The notes below the pieces were generated by a model. That model searched no databases. It worked only from the letters and a program-made list of their open reading frames with translations, and was not told the DNA's origin. A program made the translations under genes and the position numbers. DNA of 49,961 bases from an uncultured Lachnospiraceae bacterium (lineage in GTDB: Bacteria; Bacillota; Clostridia; Lachnospirales; Lachnospiraceae), in assembly GCA_947626285.1 (NCBI GenBank), contig CANQRR010000025.1, forward strand, positions 1-49,961, in the 5' to 3' direction. How positions within the stretch are numbered: position 1 is the stretch's first letter; every line of letters begins with the position of its first letter. Positions 45,005 to 49,961 of this stretch are shown one piece after another.

Positions 45005-46072
45005 ATGAGCAGGACAGAGCTTACACTTGAAAAGACATTGCGGCAGGTTACGGCATGCGATGAGGAGGCGGCGCGGATCGCGCAGAGCCGCTGGGACAGC
45101 ATCGCCAAGCCGCTGCACAGCCTTGGCTGGTTGGAGGACGTGATCGTGCGGATCGCGGGAGCGCAGCATTCGCCGCAGGTGCGGACGGAGAAAAAGATTC
45201 TGGTGCCGATGTGCGCGGACAATGGGATCGTCGCCGAGGGCGTCACACAGACCGGACAGGAGGTCACGGCGATCGTGGCGGAGAATTTTCTGGATGAGAA
45301 GTCCTGCGCGGCGATCATGTGCAGGATGAGCGGCGCGGATATCCGGCCGATTGACATCGGGATGGCGACGGACACACTGCGCGTGGAGAAGCGAAAGATC
45401 GCTTACGGAACGAGGAATTTTGCGCATGAGCCCGCGATGATGCGCGCGGAGGCGGTGTCCGCGGTGGAGACGGGAATTCGTCTGGCCTGTGAGTTGAAGG
45501 AAGAGGGATACAGCCTGATCGCGACCGGAGAGATGGGAATCGGAAACACGACGACCTCCAGCGCGGTCGCGGCGGCGCTGCTCGGCGTTCCGGCGGAGGA
45601 GATGACGGGGCGGGGAGCAGGACTCTCCAGCGCCGGGTTGCACAGGAAGATACAGGTGATCCGGGAGGCGATCGAACGCTGGAATCTGACGGAGCAGGAT
45701 CCGCTGACTGTGCTCTCCTGTGTCGGCGGCTTTGACATTGCGGGCCTGGCGGGCTTGTTCCTGGGAGGAGCGTACAGCCATATTCCGGTGCTGATCGACG
45801 GCTTCATCTCGTCCGTGTCGGCGCTTTTGGCAGCTCGGCTCTGTCCGTTGGCAGTCGGTTATATGATCGCAACGCACGTATCGAAGGAGCCGGCGGCGCG
45901 CAGGGTGCTTGATGAGCTCGGCCTTTCCCCGGCGCTGGACGCAGGCATGTGCCTCGGCGAGGGCAGCGGGGCTGTGGCGTCTTTCCCGCTTATCGATATG
46001 GCGGCTGAGATCTATCACAAAATGAACACCTTTGAGCAGATCCGTGTGGAGGCCTATCAGGAGCTGCAGTGA
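45005..46072 (+). CDS. cobT: Nicotinate-nucleotide-dimethylbenzimidazole phosphoribosyltransferase
   Basis: Activates the lower ligand base of cobalamin as alpha-ribazole phosphate. The 355-residue length is normal. Motifs seen are MCADNGIVAEGVTQTGQEVT, TGEMGIGNTTTSSAV, the ligand-binding GAGLSSAGLHRK, and the region GMCLGEGSGAVASFPLIDMA holding the catalytic Glu. AGGGGAG precedes the ATG. No cobalamin riboswitch is seen before this gene or cobS. Confidence 0.95.
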   Translation: MSRTELTLEKTLRQVTACDEEAARIAQSRWDSIAKPLHSLGWLEDVIVRIAGAQHSPQVRTEKKILVPMCADNGIVAEGVTQTGQEVTAIVAENFLDEKSCAAIMCRMSGADIRPIDIGMATDTLRVEKRKIAYGTRNFAHEPAMMRAEAVSAVETGIRLACELKEEGYSLIATGEMGIGNTTTSSAVAAALLGVPAEEMTGRGAGLSSAGLHRKIQVIREAIERWNLTEQDPLTVLSCVGGFDIAGLAGLFLGGAYSHIPVLIDGFISSVSALLAARLCPLAVGYMIATHVSKEPAARRVLDELGLSPALDAGMCLGEGSGAVASFPLIDMAAEIYHKMNTFEQIRVEAYQELQ

Positions 46073-46139
46073 ATTCTGTGCGTTTTTGGCAATATATGAA
46101 TCGCAAAAAGAGCAGACGGTGTTCAGTCGTTTGCTTTTC

Positions 46140-46181
46140 GATTGCACAAAAGTCAGGTTTGATTGCATAAACGTCAGGTCA
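46140..46181 (+). repeat. Direct repeats upstream of the double-glycine peptide gene
   Basis: Two 21-base units (46140-46160 and 46161-46181) share GATTGCA and GTCAGGT. The GTCAGGT cores (46152-46158 and 46173-46179) are exactly 21 bases apart, two helical turns, on the same face of the helix, and the second ends 8 bases before the -35 box. This is the layout used by LytTR-type activators of bacteriocin genes. Confidence 0.7.
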
Positions 46182-46187
46182 GGCATA

Positions 46188-46216
46188 TTGAGAGGAAAGG
46201 ATTGGAGTGATATACT
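46188..46216 (+). promoter_or_regulatory. Promoter of the double-glycine peptide gene
   Basis: TTGAGA (46188-46193), a 17-base spacer and TATACT (46211-46216). The ~100-base leader holds an inverted repeat TTGCCC/GGGCAA (about 46263-46292) before the AAAGGAGG site of the peptide gene. Confidence 0.65.
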
Positions 46217-46325
46217 ATAAAAAATGTGGCAATACTGCTATCATTTTTCCTAACATAAACCATTGCCCGACGTATAAAGAGATGTAGGGCAAACCAACAA
46301 ACACATTTCAAAAGGAGGAAACAGT

Positions 46326-46649
46326 ATGGAACAGAAAGAGCTTATAGAGAAACTGAAAGCGGCGGAGTCCGCGGAAAAGATCGTGGAAATCCTTAAGGAT
46401 CAGGGGCAGACAATCACGGAGGAAGAGGCAAAGCACCTTTACGACGCAGCGCACACTGCGAAGGAGCTCTCAGACGAGAATCTGGACGCGGTTGCGGGCG
46501 GCAGCGCGCGCACCAGCGACGGTTATCTGATCGTATCGCAGTTTAATGGCTGCCAAAAATGCTCGAGTGGCGCATACTTATGCGCATGTTGTCGTTATTT
46601 GCGTATACAAAGAGATGGCTTGATGTTCTGCCAAATGGACAAAATCTGA
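46326..46649 (+). CDS. Double-glycine leader peptide, Cys-rich (RiPP-like precursor)
   Basis: A 107-residue peptide. Residues 1-59 look like a Nif11/NHLP-type leader: charged helices (ELIEKLKAAESAEKIVEIL), then ELSDENLDAVAGG with the Gly-Gly cut site. The 48-residue core has six cysteines at about 76, 79, 86, 88, 89 and 102, in C-x2-C...C-x-CC...C spacing. AAAGGAGG precedes the ATG. No modifying enzyme or C39 protease-exporter lies in the window, so it is an orphan. The CxxC spacing could instead bind zinc. The promoter has 21-bp direct repeats. Confidence 0.7.
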   Translation: MEQKELIEKLKAAESAEKIVEILKDQGQTITEEEAKHLYDAAHTAKELSDENLDAVAGGSARTSDGYLIVSQFNGCQKCSSGAYLCACCRYLRIQRDGLMFCQMDKI

Positions 46650-46658
46650 AATGGGAAT

Positions 46659-46713
46659 AATTTTCCTGACAGAAACCACTGTCCGGCGTATTAGGATATT
46701 GCGGTTGCAGTCA
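46659..46713 (+). repeat. Second copy of the peptide gene leader sequence
   Basis: The stretch TTTTCCTGACAGAAACCA and following bases resembles the untranslated leader of the peptide gene (about 46242-46297: TTTTCCTAACATAAACCA and onwards), including the CGTAT block. It lies just after that gene and is not followed by a start codon with a ribosome binding site, so it may be the remains of a duplicated cassette. The rest of the 220-base gap has a GC hairpin (about 46790-46825) but no gene I can support. Confidence 0.5.
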
Positions 46714-46869
46714 CAATGGCTTGGACAACAACATATCAGTATGTCTGATCAACAAGCGGTAAAGACAGGTGCTCATTTGCATCTGTGAGCGAGGGGCTGC
46801 CTTATCCTGGGGCGGCCTCTTCATGTAAAAAGGAATCGGATAAAATTCTTTCACAATAGGAAATCAGAT

Positions 46870-47160
46870 ATGGACAAACAAAATGACACGAATAAGGGCC
46901 AGGAGGCCAAAGAAAAAATCATGAAGGGGTTTTTCGCGGCGCTGAAGGATCAGGAGAACGAGCCGCCGAGACCGAACGAGTTGGATTCCACCTGTGGCGT
47001 TGGCGACGATGAGTTTATCCGCCGCTTCCGGGAGACGATCCGACAGGAGAATGAGGCGAACCAGCGCCGGGGACTTCCTGTCACGGGCTATGATCGGGAG
47101 AGGAAGGCGTCCTACATCGAATACCCGGACGGGAGGCGAGCGTATGGAGATGAAGCCTGA
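46870..47160 (+). CDS. Small acidic protein, possible antitoxin partner
   Basis: A 96-residue charged protein with no recognised domain. It is rich in Glu, Lys and Asp at the start (DKQNDTNKGQEAKEKIMKGFFAAL), has a helix EFIRRFRETIRQENEANQRRG, and ends YIEYPDGRRAYGDEA. It overlaps the Zeta toxin gene by 17 bases, the usual arrangement of an antitoxin before a toxin. An AGGA site precedes the ATG. Function is inferred only from position. Confidence 0.6.
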   Translation: MDKQNDTNKGQEAKEKIMKGFFAALKDQENEPPRPNELDSTCGVGDDEFIRRFRETIRQENEANQRRGLPVTGYDRERKASYIEYPDGRRAYGDEA

Positions 47161-47707
47161 GATCATCGTCTTTGCGGGTCCGAACGGCAGCGGAAAGAGC
47201 ACGGTGACGAAAACAGCGAAGATCATCAATCCCTACATCAATGCGGACGACATCAAGCGGGCGACGCAGAGCACGGATCGGGAGGCGGCCGAGCTGGCGG
47301 AGGATATGCGTGAGTATGTCCTGGATGTTCACAAGAATTTCACCTTCGAAACGGTGCTGTCCACTCCCAGGAATCTTGACCTGCTGCGCAGGGCGAAGGA
47401 GCAGGGGTATTTCATTCGTTGCATCTATGTCCTGACCGCGGACGTCAATATCAACATCCACCGCGTGATGCGCCGTTTTGCGTCCGGCGGGCATGACGTC
47501 CCTGTCGAGAAGATCAAAGCGCGGTACGTGCGTTCGCTCGGACAGGTACCAGAGCTTCTGAAGGTATGCGACATCTGTCACATTTACGATAACACGGACG
47601 TACCGTTCAGGATCTTCAAGAAGAGGAAGGACGAGTATTTCTACTGGGAGAACGAATTCTGGAGTAGGGAGGACATCGCGAAGCTGACCGGATACGTACT
47701 TGGCTGA
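47144..47707 (+). CDS. Zeta toxin-family P-loop kinase
   Basis: A 187-residue protein with Walker A VFAGPNGSGKSTVTK at the N-terminus, INADDIKRATQ, FETVLSTPRNLDLL and RVMRRFASGGHDVPVEKIKARYVRSL. These match the Zeta/PezT-like kinase fold, whose toxins phosphorylate UDP-sugar precursors of the cell wall; other members only phosphorylate nucleotides or have unknown roles. The frame is open from 46994, but the ATG at 47144 within the overlap is the family start. Confidence 0.85.
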   Translation: MEMKPEIIVFAGPNGSGKSTVTKTAKIINPYINADDIKRATQSTDREAAELAEDMREYVLDVHKNFTFETVLSTPRNLDLLRRAKEQGYFIRCIYVLTADVNINIHRVMRRFASGGHDVPVEKIKARYVRSLGQVPELLKVCDICHIYDNTDVPFRIFKKRKDEYFYWENEFWSREDIAKLTGYVLG

Positions 47708-47785
47708 TTCGCGATATAACGTATAAAACACTGGAAAATTTTGCGGATTTTCACGGAATTTCGAAAATCTTCACAGCGGGTTTCC

Positions 47786-47845
47786 TTGACATTTTCGCCG
47801 TTACATGGTATGTCAAATATATAAGAGATGCGTGGCCTCTTATAT
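47786..47845 (+). promoter_or_regulatory. Promoter and inverted repeat before the decayed peptide gene
   Basis: TTGACA (47786-47791), a 17-base spacer and TATGTC (47809-47814). Just after it, ATATAAGAG (47819-47827) and CTCTTATAT (47837-47845) form a perfect 9-bp inverted repeat covering the expected transcript start. Confidence 0.6.
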
Positions 47846-48003
47846 GTGCAGATTCTGTAGGACAAGACGGACTCAATCCTACTGATGCGCAGGGCGAGCT
47901 TGCCGATGATGATCTGGACAGCGTAGCAGGTGGGATCAATATACCTGACTGGGCGAAAAAATATGGGACGGATGCTTTAAAGCTGCTGAAATACTTATTT
48001 TAA
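47845..48003 (+). pseudogene. Remnant of a double-glycine leader peptide gene
   Basis: The frame ending at TAA 48001-48003 encodes GELADDDLDSVAGG followed by a 22-residue tail that begins INIPDWAKKYGT and ends LLKYLF. The leader end closely matches that of the peptide at 46326. The frame has no ATG, GTG or TTG start, and an ATG at 47844 lies one base out of frame, so a frameshift or 5' loss is likely. The hydrophobic, amphipathic core resembles leaderless or class II bacteriocins, which is a guess. The open frame runs further up into the Zeta gene. Confidence 0.5.
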
Positions 48004-48033
48004 ACTGTACAATGCAGTATGAATCGGTATAAA

Positions 48034-48077
48034 AGCCTGCCGTATATCAAAACAGATATTCGACAGGCCTCTTTTTA
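48034..48077 (+). terminator. Terminator between the peptide remnant and the ABC permease
   Basis: GCCTGCCGTATATC (48035-48048) pairs with GATATTCGACAGGC (48055-48068) apart from two mismatches, followed by CTCTTTTT. It fits the plus-strand peptide region, and overlaps the 3' end of the converging ABC permease gene. Confidence 0.75.
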
Positions 48078-48941
48078 TCTCTCTCGCCTCTGCAGGCATT
48101 TCTGCTCTACAAAATTCAGCGCGCCATACAGCAGCATGGCGATCACGCAGAGAATGACGATGGACATGATTACCCAGTCCAGCTTAAAGACCTGGCTGCC
48201 GTAAATGATCAGATAGCCCAGTCCCTGTCGGGCACCGATGAATTCCCCGATTACGACGCCGACCAGGCAAAGCCCAATGTTCACCTTCATGACAGAGATC
48301 AGCAGCGGCACGGTGCCGGGCAGGATCACCTTGGTCAGTACGTCTCGTTTTGTCCCCTGCAGCGTGTAGATCAGTTTGATCTTATTCGGATCCATCTCCC
48401 GGAAGCCGGTGTAGAGGTTTAGAATGCTTCCGAAGATCGCTACGGACATGCCTGAGACAATGATCGACTTCATGTTGGCACCCAGCCACACGATCAGCAG
48501 CGGCGCAAGCGCGGACTTCGGCAGGCTGTTTAGGACGACGAGGTAAGGCTCCAGAATTTCGGAGAGTTCTGTGTTATACCAGAGCATCACAGCCGCCCCG
48601 ATTCCGAGCAGCACAACACAGCCGAAGCTTATCAGCGTTTCAGCAAGCGTGATTCCCACATGGAGAAAAATGCTGCCATCCTGCCACATACCGCAGAAGG
48701 TCTTTGCCACGCGCGAAGGACTGCTGAAGATAAAACCGTCGATCCAGCCGAGCCGGACTGCCGTCTCCCACAGGACGAGGAATGCGACAAAGATCAGAAC
48801 CTGTGCCGCTGTGATGCGGTGCTGACGGTTGCGCAGGGAGCGCAGATAGGTGTGCTGCGTCGGAGATACATTGCCTTTTTCCGGATCGCTTTCCCGAATC
48901 CATGCCGCCCGTATTTCGGCCGTTTCTATTTTTTTATTCAC
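48075..48941 (-). CDS. ABC transporter permease (SsuC/ThiX/TauC type)
   Basis: A 288-residue membrane protein with six membrane segments in the BPD_transp_1 fold: LIFVAFLVLWETAVRLGWIDG near the start, LPKSALAPLLIVWLG, the coupling-loop RDVLTKVILPGTVPLLISVMK and GEFIGARQGLGYLIIYG. The family imports sulfonates, taurine, nitrate or thiamine precursors. The start overlaps the ATPase stop by 8 bases. No binding protein is in the window. Confidence 0.9.
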   Translation of the reverse strand: MNKKIETAEIRAAWIRESDPEKGNVSPTQHTYLRSLRNRQHRITAAQVLIFVAFLVLWETAVRLGWIDGFIFSSPSRVAKTFCGMWQDGSIFLHVGITLAETLISFGCVVLLGIGAAVMLWYNTELSEILEPYLVVLNSLPKSALAPLLIVWLGANMKSIIVSGMSVAIFGSILNLYTGFREMDPNKIKLIYTLQGTKRDVLTKVILPGTVPLLISVMKVNIGLCLVGVVIGEFIGARQGLGYLIIYGSQVFKLDWVIMSIVILCVIAMLLYGALNFVEQKCLQRRER

Positions 48942-49731
48942 TGTCGTTCATCTCCTCCCACAAAAGATTAAAATAGTTCTGAAATTCCTTGGTGCTCCTG
49001 CGTGCAAGCGGGGAGAGTCCCTGCACTTCAAATTCCAGATTCAGCACTTTCCGGATCCGCGCCGGCCGCTTCGTCAGAATGAGAATACGGTCTGCCATAC
49101 TGACGGCTTCCGAGAGATCATGCGTAACGAGCAGCGCAGTCTTTTTCTCTCTGTGCAGAATCGCCGATACGTCGTCGCAGACGGCAAGCCTTGTCTGAAA
49201 ATCCAGAGCGGAGAACGGTTCGTCGAGCAGCAGCAGCTCCGGCCCCAGCGCAAGGGTCCGGATCAGCGCTGCCCTCTGCCGCATCCCTCCGGACAGCTCG
49301 CTCGGACGTGCGTTGCGGAATCGCTCCAGCCCATAATCCTGAAGCATTTTGTCAATGGTGATCCGATTCTCTTCATTTAGCCTGTGCTGGATCTCCAGCC
49401 CCAGCGTGACGTTTCGGTAGACTGTGCGCCACTCAAACAGATGATCCTTCTGCAACATATAACCGATCTTTTCCCGCAGAGCGCAATTTGCGCCGGAGCC
49501 GGCAGCTTTCTTCGCGGAAGAATCCCCGGCAAACAAAATCGAGCCGCTCTCGGGAACGAGCAGCCCGGAAATCAAAGAGAGCAGTGTGGATTTCCCGCAA
49601 CCGCTCGGTCCCACTACAGCGATGAATTCCCCCTGCTGTACCTGAAACGATATATTTTGAAGCGCGGGCGTCTCACCGCCCTTACTGTGATAGGCGTAAC
49701 AGACATTTTTCAGTTCCAACAATGGTTTCAC
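48934..49731 (-). CDS. ABC transporter ATP-binding protein (SsuB/TauB type)
   Basis: A 265-residue ATPase with Walker A VVGPSGCGKSTLL, Q-loop MLQKDHLFEWRTVYRNV, signature ELSGGMRQRAALIRTLA, Walker B LLLLDEPFSALD and H-loop THDLSEAV. The start is a GTG at 49731 preceded by AGGAGGTG; the longer frame to 49833 lacks a site. The binding-protein component is expected outside the window or elsewhere. Confidence 0.92.
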   Translation of the reverse strand: MKPLLELKNVCYAYHSKGGETPALQNISFQVQQGEFIAVVGPSGCGKSTLLSLISGLLVPESGSILFAGDSSAKKAAGSGANCALREKIGYMLQKDHLFEWRTVYRNVTLGLEIQHRLNEENRITIDKMLQDYGLERFRNARPSELSGGMRQRAALIRTLALGPELLLLDEPFSALDFQTRLAVCDDVSAILHREKKTALLVTHDLSEAVSMADRILILTKRPARIRKVLNLEFEVQGLSPLARRSTKEFQNYFNLLWEEMNDSE

Positions 49732-49862
49732 ATTTTGACACCTCCTGTCATCGCCATGTTCTCCGTTATGCGTACAGCGGAAATCATGGTCCTTATAATC
49801 CATGATATGAGGCAGAAGAAAGCAGGTGCGCAAAGAAAAGCACAGGCGGAATTATTTTTTCA

Positions 49863-49890
49863 TTGATTTTTTGCGACAGTGTGATATAAT
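49863..49890 (+). promoter_or_regulatory. Possible plus-strand promoter at the right edge
   Basis: TTGATT (49863-49868), a 16-base spacer and TATAAT (49885-49890). It would drive a gene beyond the edge; an ATG at 49939 (MKAVAVD...) is the first plausible start but has no good ribosome binding site. ATACC/GGTAT arms (about 49889-49905) form a small inverted repeat next to it. The rest of 49732-49961 shows no gene. Confidence 0.35.
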
Positions 49891-49961
49891 ACCTGTCTTT
49901 GGTATCAGACATTAAAAAATGGCGTTAACCATTGAAAAATGAAAGCTGTTGCAGTAGATTT

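Noticed and set aside
46670-46762. Short open frame with Cys (GYCGCSHNGLD...)
   Set aside because: No start codon or ribosome site; likely chance or debris of the duplicated leader.
49939-49961. Start of a coding region at the right edge
   Set aside because: Only seven codons are visible and there is no ribosome binding site; not enough to call.

Overview
The window looks like chromosomal DNA from an anaerobic, moderately GC-rich member of the Clostridia, most likely a Lachnospiraceae-type bacterium. The evidence is strong AGGAGG-type ribosome binding sites, the tmRNA tag ending in ALAA, an Rnf complex, BIG2-domain surface proteins, an IspH/S1 gene pair, LexA boxes of the GAAC-N4-GTTC type, and housekeeping genes typical of that group. 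The species cannot be named from the sequence alone.

Layout. 1-16.9 kb is mainly housekeeping on the plus strand: gpmI, an HtrA protease, two tandem BIG2/papain-fold secreted proteins, enolase, secG, smpB, an L,D-transpeptidase, ssrA (tmRNA), a two-component system, a BaiN/HI0933-type flavoprotein, cmk, ispH and an S1-domain protein. 17.0-27.5 kb is one long minus-strand block. In transcription order it holds a Gx/HepA-like membrane protein, apbE, a TatB-like gene, tatA, tatC, a Tat-exported FMN/FAD reductase, rnfC, a fused rnfD-rnfG, rnfE, rnfA and rnfB. 27.7-40 kb carries a DUF6062 protein, a YprB-like exonuclease, an ABC exporter pair, two MATE pumps, a CmpB-like membrane protein, a C-S lyase next to a polar amino acid (probably cystine) importer, and cobS-cbiB. 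41-46 kb has an SOS-type promoter driving a radical-SAM/DUF4130 DNA repair pair, then a histidine phosphatase, a membrane-anchored protein with a possible BECR-like domain, and cobT. 46-48 kb is an accessory island with an orphan double-glycine (RiPP-like) precursor, a Zeta-type toxin with a small partner, and a decayed second precursor. The right edge has a SsuBC/ThiXY-like ABC transporter.

The most interesting unit is the 17-27.5 kb block. Read as a whole it is a self-contained respiratory module. Rnf takes electrons from reduced ferredoxin or NADH. RnfD, RnfG and the reductase all carry ApbE-type flavinylation motifs. ApbE is encoded in the block, and a dedicated TatA/TatB-like/TatC translocase can export the folded reductase, which has an S-R-R-T-F-I-K signal. 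The terminal acceptor is unknown, and the active-site region differs from classical fumarate reductases. Two smaller systems also stand out: the LexA-box-controlled radical-SAM/DUF4130 pair, and the double-glycine peptide gene whose promoter carries 21-bp-spaced direct repeats like those used by LytTR-family regulators.
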